Shown one piece after another: positions 17,713-25,005 of a DNA stretch of 64,000 bases; within the stretch, counting starts at the first letter, position 1; every line of letters begins with the position of its first letter. Origin of the DNA: CAKVOD01 sp964606505 (GTDB lineage Bacteria; Bacillota; Clostridia; Christensenellales; UBA1242); NCBI GenBank assembly GCA_964606505.1, contig CAZSGM010000007.1:11389-75388 (forward strand), written 5' to 3'. Position numbers and translations under genes: made by a program. The notes under the pieces were generated by a model. The model was not told the DNA's origin and made no database searches. It worked only from the letters and a program-made list of their open reading frames with translations.

Positions 17713-17819
17713 ATGAGCTACTTTGAGGGCTTACTCAAAATTTGTGTTTGCGTTTTATGCTGGATTTGGCGCAGGGGTTAAGGGGGCGACTTTTGCCAGC
17801 GGGTAAATTGGCAAAATAA
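17713..17819 (+). pseudogene. spoIIIAF: Decayed start of spoIIIAF
   Basis: Seventy bases after spoIIIAE, AGGTG precedes an ATG (17713) encoding MSYFEGLLKI, then a stop after 22 codons (17781). In the +1-shifted frame the segment LLPAGKLAK (17790-17816) follows and then a stop. SpoIIIAF of Bacillus begins MSFLTEWL and has LLP at residues 24-26. Here LLP falls at codon-equivalent position 26-28. The order and spacing of the two blocks suggest a frameshifted remnant. The evidence is two short motifs only. Confidence 0.4.
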
Positions 17820-17892
17820 ACAAACTCGGCAAAAATATGCTAAAGAACGCAAGCGATAATGTTATTACCGTAACACTAATAATACGAACAAA
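17820..17892. other. Intergenic remnant before terminator
   Basis: No reading frame of useful length and no ribosome binding site was seen. It lies where the rest of spoIIIAF and spoIIIAG-AH would be expected. Confidence 0.35.
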
Positions 17893-17926
17893 AAAAAGCA
17901 GAAGCAACTCAATGCTTCTGCTTTTT
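17893..17926. terminator. Bidirectional terminator (spoIIIA operon and tRNA-Glu)
   Basis: AAAAAGCAGAAGCA, a short loop, TGCTTCTGCTTTTT. It has an A-run on the left and a T-run on the right, so it can stop transcription from both sides. Confidence 0.85.
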
Positions 17927-17962
17927 CGTTGTAGGGAAGGGTAAGTTTCTCTACAAGATGTT

Positions 17963-18038
17963 TGGTACTCCCAACGGGGGTCGAACCCGTGTTGCCAACG
18001 TGAGAGGCTGGCGTCCTAGACCACTAGACGATGGGAGC
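17963..18038 (-). tRNA. tRNA-Glu (CTC)
   Basis: Read on the minus strand, 76 bases with encoded CCA. The acceptor is GCTCCCA with TGGGAGT (first pair G-U). The D-arm region is ATCGTCTAGTGG. The anticodon stem CCAGC/GTTGG holds loop CTCTCAC, anticodon CTC. The T-arm is CGGGTTCGACCCCCG. It reads GAG codons. Confidence 0.93.
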
Positions 18039-18071
18039 GAATTACAAGTAAAACTTGTAACACTTAATAAA

Positions 18072-18308
18072 TTATGGTAAAATAAACACAACAACGCCCG
18101 CTACGAAGATAACCATAGCAATCGAACGGATAACAACGAGCGTCTTGTCATTCTGAGCGATATTGTCGTCATTGCGAGCGGCTGCAAGCATTCTTCTCGA
18201 CAAGATGTACAATGAAACGCCGATGACAATTAAAACCATCCCTAAGATTACGTACCACAAAGACAACCTTTGGGCAAGCGTAACTCCTAATATCAAACTA
18301 TAATTCAT
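18072..18308 (-). CDS. Small two-helix membrane protein
   Basis: A 78-residue protein with two hydrophobic helices (about residues 17-37 and 58-77) joined by a charged loop with RRMLAAARNDDNIAQNDK. I do not recognise a family. It is nevertheless a real gene: it has GAGGT eight bases before its ATG and a near-perfect sigma-A promoter (18326-18354). It is expressed away from spoIIIA, alongside tRNA-Glu and behind pgsA on the same strand. Confidence 0.65.
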   Translation of the reverse strand: MNYSLILGVTLAQRLSLWYVILGMVLIVIGVSLYILSRRMLAAARNDDNIAQNDKTLVVIRSIAMVIFVAGVVVFILP

Positions 18309-18325
18309 TAACTTACCTCGTTAGT

Positions 18326-18354
18326 ATTATAGCATAATTACTGGGCGTTGTCAA
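18326..18354 (-). promoter_or_regulatory. Consensus sigma-A promoter of the small membrane protein gene
   Basis: On the minus strand TTGACA (18349-18354), exactly 17 bases, TATAAT (18326-18331). Both hexamers are perfect, so strong constitutive expression is likely. Readthrough into tRNA-Glu is also possible. Confidence 0.88.
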
Positions 18355-18472
18355 TAAATTTATAGAAAAATATTGCTTGGAAATCATAAAATGTCATATT
18401 TTGATATTGACGCACAGGTAATCGCTGCGAGAAAGGGCGAAGTTACCTAAGTTTATGCGCTGCGCCCGCAAG

Positions 18473-19084
18473 TTAGGCGTCTTCTTCTGTTTTTGTTTGT
18501 TCGCTTGGATTTTGACGTGAGTTAAGTTGTTCGTCTTGAGATTGGGAAGTTTTCTTTGGTTTTTTGTTAATTTTTTCGGTAAAAAATATGTAAACATAGT
18601 ATAACCCAGAAATAATTGCCGTACCAATACCTGCATAAATGAAAATAACATTTGCAGCGCCTACCGATTTAGCGAAGAAGCTCAAAACGACGCCGAGACT
18701 AATGAGGCACGTCCCCAATTTGCCTAAAAAGTTGCTAGGAATTGTAATGTGCTTTTTGTAAATGCAGAAGCCGCTAATTATCATTGCAAGGTCGCAAGTA
18801 ATCATAACAATTGTAATCCAATATGGAATAAGTTCAGCAATAGACAGGCAAATGAGCGCTGCCGCTTTCATCAACTTATCCGCAAACGGGTCAAGTATTT
18901 TTCCAAGTTCTGTAATCGCATTGTAGTGGCGCGCAATATAACCATCAAGAATATCGGTTATCGACGCCAAAACAAAAATCCCGAGTGCAACATATTGATT
19001 GAGCCAAAAGAAACAACAGACGAATACAGGAACAAGTATAAGTCGAAATAAACTCAAAAGGTTTGGTACTATATTTATTTTCAT
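18473..19084 (-). CDS. pgsA: CDP-diacylglycerol--glycerol-3-phosphate 3-phosphatidyltransferase
   Basis: A 203-residue membrane enzyme of the CDP-alcohol phosphatidyltransferase family. The signature D-G-x2-A-R-x8-G-x3-D-x3-D is present as DGYIARHYNAITELGKILDPFAD. Several membrane helices surround it. It makes phosphatidylglycerophosphate, the first committed step to phosphatidylglycerol and cardiolipin. The last 35 residues are hydrophilic (Lys/Gln/Ser/Glu) beyond the usual end. GAGGAAAT places the start at the ATG at 19084; an upstream start at 19108 lacks this site. Confidence 0.9.
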   Translation of the reverse strand: MKINIVPNLLSLFRLILVPVFVCCFFWLNQYVALGIFVLASITDILDGYIARHYNAITELGKILDPFADKLMKAAALICLSIAELIPYWITIVMITCDLAMIISGFCIYKKHITIPSNFLGKLGTCLISLGVVLSFFAKSVGAANVIFIYAGIGTAIISGLYYVYIFFTEKINKKPKKTSQSQDEQLNSRQNPSEQTKTEEDA

Positions 19085-19108
19085 TATTTCCTCGTTAGTT
19101 ACTTGCAT

Positions 19109-19136
19109 AGTATATCACAAATTTAAAAAAAATCAA
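19109..19136 (-). promoter_or_regulatory. Promoter of pgsA
   Basis: On the minus strand TTGATT (19131-19136), 16 bases, TATACT (19109-19114), with transcription starting about 18 bases before the pgsA ATG. Confidence 0.6.
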
Positions 19137-19237
19137 ACATTTTTACTAGAATAACAGCAATTTGCTAATTTTGTTTTGCACATTATACATCGTGTAGTGT
19201 GAGAATTTAAATGGTGACAGCGCAATTACAGCAGAGT

Positions 19238-19267
19238 TTCACAAATTTAAGAAAAAGAGAATATAAT
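19238..19267 (+). promoter_or_regulatory. Promoter of the substrate-binding lipoprotein gene
   Basis: TTCACA (19238-19243), 18 bases, TATAAT (19262-19267). The leader to the start codon is only about 30 bases, so there is no room for a riboswitch. Confidence 0.55.
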
Positions 19268-19306
19268 TAAGTGTGATACTTTAAGTATACAAACTTGGGA
19301 GGAAAT

Positions 19307-20296
19307 ATGAAATACATTAATATATTAATGGCTGTTGCGCTGTCTGTCGTTTTAGCGTTTAGCGGATGCGGCGGCAGCAGCAACAAAATTAAATTAAATG
19401 AAGTAACACACAGTATTTTCTACGCGCCACTTTATATTGCCATAAACAACGGCTATTTTGAAGATGAGGGTCTAGAAGTTGAACTAACAAATGGGGGCGG
19501 GTCGGACAAATCAATGACCGCGCTGATTTCGGGGCAGGCAGACATTGCGTTGCTGGGACCAGAAACAGCGGTTTATGTTGCGGCTCAAAACTCAAAAGAC
19601 CAACCTATCATTTTCGGGCAGTTGACTAAGCGTGACGGAACAATTTTAGTTGGGCGCACGGAGGAAACAAATTTTGAGTGGTCAAATGTTGTTGGCAAGG
19701 AAATTTTGGGTGGCCGTCGTGGCGGAATGCCTGCGATGACACTTGAATACGTGTTAAAACAACAGAACGTCCGCGATAAAATGACGCTCAACCTTGACAT
19801 TGCGTTTGATATGATGGTAAGCGCGTTTGAAAACGGGCAGGGCGACTATTGCACAATGTTTGAGCCAACTGCAAGCGACTATATTGCCGCAGGAAAGGGG
19901 TACAAAGTTGCATCAATTGGGCAGGAGAGTGGCGAAGTTCCATACACTGCGTTTATGGCAACATCGAACTTCTTAAGCAAGAACCCTGATAAGGCAGAAA
20001 AGTTTTTAACTGCGGTTATGAAAGGTTACAACTTCCTTATGACGCAAGATGTAGAAAAAGTTGTCGACTCGCTGATGCCATCCTTTACGGGTAGCACGCG
20101 TGCTTCAATTAAAAACGCTATTATCAGTTACAAAGAAATTGACGCTTGGGTTGACAATCCTGCAATGAAAGAGTCGGCATACAACAACCTTTGCGACGTT
20201 ATTAGAACTGCGAACGAGTTGAAAACAAATGTTGCGTTTAGCAAAGTTGTCGACAACACCATCGCAAACAAGGTTATGAAACAACTTAGCGCGTAA
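19307..20296 (+). CDS. ABC transporter substrate-binding lipoprotein (NMT1/SsuA/ThiY type)
   Basis: A 329-residue secreted protein. The signal peptide ends in a lipobox before Cys (VLAFSGC). The mature part begins with a periplasmic-binding fold of the NMT1/THI5-like family: NEVTHSIFYAPLYIAINNGYFEDEGLEVE, then DIALLGPETAVYVAA. Relatives bind sulfonates, nitrate, taurine or thiamine precursors. GGGAGGA precedes the ATG at 19307. No permease or ATPase is adjacent; a matching SsuC/SsuB-like pair lies 10 kb away at 30010-31563 and is the likely partner. Confidence 0.83.
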   Translation: MKYINILMAVALSVVLAFSGCGGSSNKIKLNEVTHSIFYAPLYIAINNGYFEDEGLEVELTNGGGSDKSMTALISGQADIALLGPETAVYVAAQNSKDQPIIFGQLTKRDGTILVGRTEETNFEWSNVVGKEILGGRRGGMPAMTLEYVLKQQNVRDKMTLNLDIAFDMMVSAFENGQGDYCTMFEPTASDYIAAGKGYKVASIGQESGEVPYTAFMATSNFLSKNPDKAEKFLTAVMKGYNFLMTQDVEKVVDSLMPSFTGSTRASIKNAIISYKEIDAWVDNPAMKESAYNNLCDVIRTANELKTNVAFSKVVDNTIANKVMKQLSA

Positions 20297-20479
20297 CTAC
20301 TAAAGTTGAAAGCGCTTAGAAACAGTAATTTCAATTTAGTTATACGTATTGACAAATTATTTGACGCGCAATTCAATGCAAAATCACACATAAAATTATC
20401 GGTTAATTATAAGGTTGCATAAGAAATGTTGGGGAGATATAATTATATAAGCAGTATATAACCAATTGCTTATACTCTA
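20297..20479. other. Intergenic DNA after the lipoprotein gene
   Basis: AT-rich, with no frame having a ribosome binding site. It runs up to the hairpin at 20480-20512. Confidence 0.4.
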
Positions 20480-20512
20480 AAACTAAGTAATTTCAATTAA
20501 ATTGCTTAGTTT
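20480..20512 (+). terminator. Hairpin after the lipoprotein gene
   Basis: AAACTAAGTAATTT, a short loop, AATTGCTTAGTTT. There is one mismatch and only a weak T-run, so termination is plausible but not certain. Confidence 0.45.
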
Positions 20513-20580
20513 CTCGCTTTAAATATTTGATATTTTGACAATTTTTTCGACTTCAACGCTTTTCATTGTGCAAATTTAAA

Positions 20581-20635
20581 ACACGAGTAGCAGCAGGGTA
20601 GCCCGCTTGGGAACCTTGCACATACTCGTGTTTTT
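20581..20635 (-). terminator. Structured hairpin terminator after the TSCPD gene
   Basis: ACACGAGTA pairs with TACTCGTGT over a 33-base interior that itself contains CCCGCTTGGG. A-runs and T-runs flank both sides, so it works in either direction. The interior motif (CCCAAGCGGG on the minus strand) resembles one in the candidate RNA at 36190-36240. Confidence 0.65.
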
Positions 20636-20675
20636 GTAATATTTAAGTAATATTCAATCTTAACTAAAAGTGGTA

Positions 20676-21053
20676 CTAATTTGATTTCTTGTTGGATGGC
20701 AAAATAACTGTAATAGGTGGCTTTCTTTTACTAGGGAGTTGCGAAATATCAACGCCGCTGTTTATCAAAATCGCTTCGTCAATCGCTTTGGCTAGTTCCA
20801 TAGCACAGGAAGTGTTGTTTTTGCAAACTCCGATCTCGTACAATTCTTTTGTAACATCTTTTGCATATTTTCCGCTCACAATGTGGTTAAGAATTTGGAT
20901 AATTCCTTTGCAACCATCGCCGAGCGTCTTAAAATCGCGGCAAACAAGTTCGCCGTCTTTATCTACGTCAAAATTAATAACAAATTGATTAAAACAAATT
21001 CCTTGCGGTTTGTAGTAGGTTTGTGGTTTGAATTTCTTTTCGTTTTTATTCAT
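20676..21053 (-). CDS. TSCPD-type small protein
   Basis: A 125-residue protein with the pattern of the TSCPD/TIGR03905 family: an N-terminal YKPQGICFNQFVINFDVDKDG, a central GCKGIIQILNHIVSGKYAKDV, and the late Cys motif NNTSCAMELAKAIDEAI. This last motif replaces the usual TSCPDQLA. The family is small, often found near ribonucleotide reductase-like sequences, and of unknown function. It follows the DUF4364 gene by 9 bases on the same strand, so they form an operon. Residues after about 100 are a basic, Pro-containing tail. Confidence 0.65.
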   Translation of the reverse strand: MNKNEKKFKPQTYYKPQGICFNQFVINFDVDKDGELVCRDFKTLGDGCKGIIQILNHIVSGKYAKDVTKELYEIGVCKNNTSCAMELAKAIDEAILINSGVDISQLPSKRKPPITVILPSNKKSN

Positions 21054-21062
21054 AAGTTTCTC

Positions 21063-21608
21063 CTAGTCAAGTAAATCTTCGATTATTTTTTCATATATGA
21101 CAGGTGCTTTTTCTTCCCATTTTTTGCAAGCACTAATTGCGCTTCTTCGTGAATCCACCTTGAGTTGTATTTTCAAAAGCGGCTGGAAGCCCTTAGGACT
21201 ATTAATGCGCAATACAATGGTGTGAAAACCTTCATTATTCTTATGATAGACTGAAACATATTCTTGAGCGCGTTTAAAGTTTATCCTATTTTGCTTACAA
21301 AAGGTGGCAATGTTTTCTCTAATTGATTGAGGGATTTTAGCAAAAAAGTGAGACAAACAATCTCGCCCCTCAGCCGTAATTGAATATAAACCATCGTCTT
21401 TGCTGTTAGGATTTTGCTCATAATAAACGAACTTAGCTTTAACAAGTTGCCACAAAATATCTTTGCAGTCCATATATGACAACCAAGAGTTCTTGCTAGT
21501 CGTGATATCCATAATGGAGTTCTCCGTTAAAGGGATTTCCATTTTGTCAAGAACAAATAGCAATATTAATTTATTTTCAGTTTCATCAGGCACAAATTGT
21601 GTACTCAA
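21063..21608 (-). CDS. DUF4364 protein
   Basis: A 181-residue soluble protein with the DUF4364 layout: a winged-helix-like N-terminal half (ENKLILLFVLDKMEIPLTENSIMD...) and a C-terminal alpha/beta half (FHTIVLRINSPKGFQPLLKIQLKV). Its function is unknown; a DNA-binding role is suggested by the N-terminal half. AGGAGG seven bases before a TTG at 21606-21608 makes TTG the likely start, in preference to the ATG 21 bases upstream, whose coding sequence would include the ribosome binding site itself. Confidence 0.8.
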   Translation of the reverse strand: MSTQFVPDETENKLILLFVLDKMEIPLTENSIMDITTSKNSWLSYMDCKDILWQLVKAKFVYYEQNPNSKDDGLYSITAEGRDCLSHFFAKIPQSIRENIATFCKQNRINFKRAQEYVSVYHKNNEGFHTIVLRINSPKGFQPLLKIQLKVDSRRSAISACKKWEEKAPVIYEKIIEDLLD

Positions 21609-21743
21609 AATTTTACCTCCTAAAAACATTAAGCATATTTTATCACAAATTTTTCAATTTGCCAACTATTTTAAATACAAAGATGTTAAAAATATTTGTA
21701 TTCTTTTTTGAAATATGTTATACTGACAAAGTTGGAGTAATTT

Positions 21744-22508
21744 ATGGAAACAAATGAAAACGTTAATGGTTATGAAAGACCATTTGTTAAAGAATGTAAT
21801 AATTTTATTGATGCAAAATACATCGTTGTGGGGAACAATATCAATGTCCTGTTTGATGAAATCAACAACGATGAGTCATTGTTGAATATAGTAAACTATT
21901 GTCTTGAAGATTTTGACTTCTCGGCAAAACTTGGGGTTGCGCTGTCGCTACATCAGGCAAAACAAAAAGACTTTATTATGCCAAAAGAAAACGAAGAAAT
22001 CGTTGCGCTGTGCTACGGAATACTGCAACGTATTGTTGATGGCGAGATTGATTTTGAGTCGTTTATAAGTAAATACTTTTTGTTTAATGGCACTTTTAAT
22101 GATACTTATGTTAACTTTGGTCATTACTTTGTAAAGCCGTTTAAAAACGCAATACTGAATTTGGAGAACAAAGATAAGTATAGCAAAAAGTATACCTGTA
22201 AAGAGGAGAAGAAAGTTGAGAAAGAAGAGCAGGAACAAGAAGAGGAAGTAGTTGAGGAGAACGAAACAATTGACAAACTGTTTGATATTGTTCAAGACAT
22301 TGAAGACGTTATCTTGAGCGATATTAAAATCAGGGACTTTAAGCAAGAGGAGTTGGAGTTCTACCTCAAAGCGTTTAAGGAAGCGCTTAAAATAAACAAC
22401 AAACTCATTATTCTTGCGCTTGCCGATGCGATTGTTTTGTCGTCGAGCAAAATTAAGTCGTTAAAATACGAAACGCAAAGATTAAAATCTGCTTGCAATG
22501 AGTTGTGA
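21744..22508 (+). CDS. Uncharacterised protein with acidic linker
   Basis: A 254-residue protein that I do not recognise. Residues 1-140 form one compact alpha-rich region. Residues about 146-175 are an extreme Glu/Lys linker (EKKVEKEEQEQEEEVVEENE). A second helical domain follows to the end. No signal peptide or membrane segments are present. GTTGGAG precedes the ATG. It is convergent with ylbJ and divergent from the DUF4364 operon, with its own likely -10 (TTATACT) just upstream. Confidence 0.6.
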   Translation: METNENVNGYERPFVKECNNFIDAKYIVVGNNINVLFDEINNDESLLNIVNYCLEDFDFSAKLGVALSLHQAKQKDFIMPKENEEIVALCYGILQRIVDGEIDFESFISKYFLFNGTFNDTYVNFGHYFVKPFKNAILNLENKDKYSKKYTCKEEKKVEKEEQEQEEEVVEENETIDKLFDIVQDIEDVILSDIKIRDFKQEELEFYLKAFKEALKINNKLIILALADAIVLSSSKIKSLKYETQRLKSACNEL

Positions 22509-22592
22509 GCCTATAATGGCGAGCACAGTGAGCACTAAATGTTTTGTGCAAGGGCAGCAGTCGTTTTGCATAAATTATAGAATTATTTAAAA

Positions 22593-23594
22593 TCAATAAA
22601 GAATAAATCCTAAAATGTATGAGATAATGCACGCAATTGTTGCGTGTGTTATTTTTTGTTTGAGGAAGAACCCAATCTTAATTTCGCACTTTTGCAAGAA
22701 TGTCATCGCCTGCAGAAGAGTCGATAAGCCGCCAAAACTTATTATGAATGTGCAAACGCTTGTAGCCACGTGGTAATCGGTGAACAGCGTTGACAATTCG
22801 TAACACCCCCGCGTCATTTCAACAAAACCTACAACGAGCGAACTTGAAAAATTAACGTCAACATTAAATAGCGCAAAAAATTGAGTTATTAAGCCACTTA
22901 ACAGTGCAATAAGTCCAACATCATATAAAATATCAATCAAAATGAAAAAAACTGCAATGTAGCCGCCAACAATTAGTATTGAATTAATTGAACTTACCAT
23001 TGTTTTTTCCAGTATGTTATCGGGGCAACTTTCAATTTTAAACCTGCTTGTTGTTTGAGACGCCTGCGGGTTGTATTTGTAGTTTCGATACAGTAGCCCA
23101 TTCAAAATTGACCCCAGAAAGTGCGCTGTGAGAATAATAAAACCCATTTTTACACTCACAAACATCCCCGCGCCAACTGTTCCGATAATGAAAAGGGGCC
23201 CTGAGGTGGAAGTAAATGTTACCAGCCGACTCGCTTCTTCTTTTGTGATTAGTTGTTTTTCGTATAACTCGCTCGTTAGTTTAGCGCCAACAGGATAGCC
23301 GCTCATCATACTCATCAAAAACACGTACGCGCCCATACCGTTGACGTGAAAAACCTTTTGCATAAAGTTTTGTAAGTAGTTTGCAAGTATTTTAACTCCG
23401 CCAAGTTCCGTCAGCAGTTTTGTTATGAAAAAAAATGGGAATAGGGCAGGCAACACCGCCTTTGCCCAAATTAATATGCCGTTGTATGCCGAATTTATGT
23501 ACCTACTTGGGTTGATTATTAAAAATAGTATCAATATCAGTAACGCAACCGTCAAAATGATGGTTGTTCTAGAATTTTTTGTCTTTGAATTCAT
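22593..23594 (-). CDS. ylbJ: Sporulation integral membrane protein YlbJ
   Basis: A 333-residue membrane protein with about eight helices and the nucleoside-recognition (gate) motifs. Segments such as WAKAVLPALFPFFFITKLLTELGG and GYPVGAKLTSELYEKQLITKEEASRL with TSTSGPLFIIGTVG match YlbJ/SpoVV, the forespore-surface dipicolinate transporter of the mother cell. The start at the ATG at 23594 lacks a clear ribosome binding site; a TTG at 23648 is an alternative. It is divergent from the lytic transglycosylase gene. Confidence 0.85.
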   Translation of the reverse strand: MNSKTKNSRTTIILTVALLILILFLIINPSRYINSAYNGILIWAKAVLPALFPFFFITKLLTELGGVKILANYLQNFMQKVFHVNGMGAYVFLMSMMSGYPVGAKLTSELYEKQLITKEEASRLVTFTSTSGPLFIIGTVGAGMFVSVKMGFIILTAHFLGSILNGLLYRNYKYNPQASQTTSRFKIESCPDNILEKTMVSSINSILIVGGYIAVFFILIDILYDVGLIALLSGLITQFFALFNVDVNFSSSLVVGFVEMTRGCYELSTLFTDYHVATSVCTFIISFGGLSTLLQAMTFLQKCEIKIGFFLKQKITHATIACIISYILGFILY

Positions 23595-23692
23595 ATTTAA
23601 TTTTATGAATTTAAGGCAATTGTTATGCCGAATGCAAGCTGATTTCAAATGGCAAAATAGTATAATAATAAAAATTTTACATAATATAAAGT

Positions 23693-24256
23693 ATGAACAA
23701 AATAAAATTGGCGTCTATGGCGATTTGCGCGCTCGTTGCGCTTGTTTCAGTACTAACAACATATGCCTATGTCAAGGTTTTGTATCCACTTGAGTATAAA
23801 CGCGAAATTGAAACAGCAGGTTACATCAACCACATAGACCCAGCGCTGATTGCAAGCGTTATCAACGAAGAAAGCAGTTTTAATAACTTAAGTGAGTCGC
23901 GTTCTGGCGCGGTCGGGTTAATGCAACTAATGCCCAAAACCGCGGAGTGGCTTGCAGAAAGGAGGGGCGTTGAGTACTCGCGCGAAAAATTATTTGAGCC
24001 GCTCTATAACATCAATATGGGGACGTACTACTTGCGTTATTTACTTGATAAATTTGGCGATGAGTTTACCGCTTTGTGCGCCTATAATGCAGGAGAGGGG
24101 CAGGTTAAAGTGTGGCTCAGCGACAGTTTGTATGCCCTAGATGACAGCGCTTTAACTGCAACGCCATTTAAGGAAACAAACGCCTACGCAAGCAAGGTTA
24201 TTAAAAATAAATATAGGTACGCAACGCGCTTTGAAAGCAGTTTCAAAAAACACTAA
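23693..24256 (+). CDS. Lytic transglycosylase (SLT domain), membrane-anchored
   Basis: A 187-residue protein with an N-terminal membrane anchor (residues about 5-25) and a soluble lytic transglycosylase domain. The catalytic Glu is in IASVINEESSFNN, followed by SRSGAVGLMQLMPKTA, NINMGTYYLRYLLDKF and CAYNAGEGQVKVWL. It cleaves the glycan strands of peptidoglycan. It is short for the class, with only anchor and domain. It is convergent with the following small gene, overlapping by 4 bases. Confidence 0.88.
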   Translation: MNKIKLASMAICALVALVSVLTTYAYVKVLYPLEYKREIETAGYINHIDPALIASVINEESSFNNLSESRSGAVGLMQLMPKTAEWLAERRGVEYSREKLFEPLYNINMGTYYLRYLLDKFGDEFTALCAYNAGEGQVKVWLSDSLYALDDSALTATPFKETNAYASKVIKNKYRYATRFESSFKKH

Positions 24257-24552
24257 ATGCGTGGGTACGAGTCAATGTTTTTTATTCCGTTAGTAGAGGA
24301 GGGGTGAGGTTGAGAGCGGAAACTTTGCGGTTGAGGGGTAGGCGCGCTTAACACACTTGCTTGAGTGTTATTCTTTGCGGAAACGCCTTGCAGTAGGTTT
24401 GAAATTGTTTGTATCCCGCCTAAAGACTCAATCCAATTGATAACACCTTGAATTTGCGGTAAATAGGGCTCAATTGAGGTTCCTTTTAAGTAATTGCCCG
24501 CTAGTGGCAAAAAGTTTTTTATGACTTGATAAAGGTTTTCAACATTATTCAT
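24253..24552 (-). CDS. Small uncharacterised protein
   Basis: A 99-residue protein: an N-terminal 60 residues likely alpha-helical (NLYQVIKNFLPLAGNYLKG) and a Pro/Ser/Gln-rich tail (PTPQPQSFRSQPHPSS). No family is recognised. GAGGAATTAA precedes its ATG on the minus strand, which supports a real gene. The 3' end overlaps the transglycosylase stop by four bases. It is divergent from the gene at 24631, and both encode small soluble proteins, so they may be functionally linked. Confidence 0.55.
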   Translation of the reverse strand: MNNVENLYQVIKNFLPLAGNYLKGTSIEPYLPQIQGVINWIESLGGIQTISNLLQGVSAKNNTQASVLSAPTPQPQSFRSQPHPSSTNGIKNIDSYPRI

Positions 24553-24630
24553 TTAATTCCTCGGCAACTATTGTCAAAATATTTTATGATTGCATAATAT
24601 ATAATGTTCAATCAACAAAAAGGAGTTAAT

Positions 24631-24948
24631 ATGGATATTAAAGATTTTCAAGATACAAACATAAACGATTTTGTCAACAACGCAGGCAGTTTCCCCGAAA
24701 TGGAAAGAGAAGCAATGGAAACACTTAAGGAACAATACGGCTCGCAAGTCGAGGATTTAATCGGTAGATTTCAAAATATGAGCGAGCCAGAACTAATAAC
24801 TGAACTGTTTAAATTAATAAATGAAAAGAAACAAAACGGGACGTTCAATCCGCAAGAAATAGACAATATCGCAAATATTATCGCGCCACTATTAAATGAT
24901 GAGCAGCGCGAAAAGATGAGAAATCTGTTATTTTTAATTAATCAATAA
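24631..24948 (+). CDS. Small uncharacterised alpha-helical protein
   Basis: A 105-residue acidic protein, helical by composition, with two helical repeats implied by NDFVNNAGSFPEMEREAMETL and IANIIAPLLNDEQREKM. It is not recognised. AAGGAG precedes the ATG at 24631; a longer frame from 24604 would include the ribosome binding site. The stop codon overlaps the first base of a 48-bp palindromic repeat. Confidence 0.6.
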   Translation: MDIKDFQDTNINDFVNNAGSFPEMEREAMETLKEQYGSQVEDLIGRFQNMSEPELITELFKLINEKKQNGTFNPQEIDNIANIIAPLLNDEQREKMRNLLFLINQ

Positions 24949-24995
24949 TACTAAATATGGTGTATTACATTTTTATAATACACCATATTTAGTAT
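24948..24995. repeat. Palindromic repeat, copy 1
   Basis: A perfect 20-bp inverted repeat (ATACTAAATATGGTGTATTA and its complement) around an 8-base loop, 48 bp in total. It ends directly before the ribosome binding site of the S8 protease, so its RNA hairpin would abut the Shine-Dalgarno. Copies 2 and 3 lie at 45515-45580 and 57856-57903. Confidence 0.85.
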
Positions 24996-25005
24996 AAGGA
25001 GCGAT

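Noticed and set aside
20440..20640. Possible riboswitch or T-box before a gene
   Set aside because: No gene on the plus strand follows within range and no T-box or known aptamer motif is present; the hairpins fit terminators of the converging genes.
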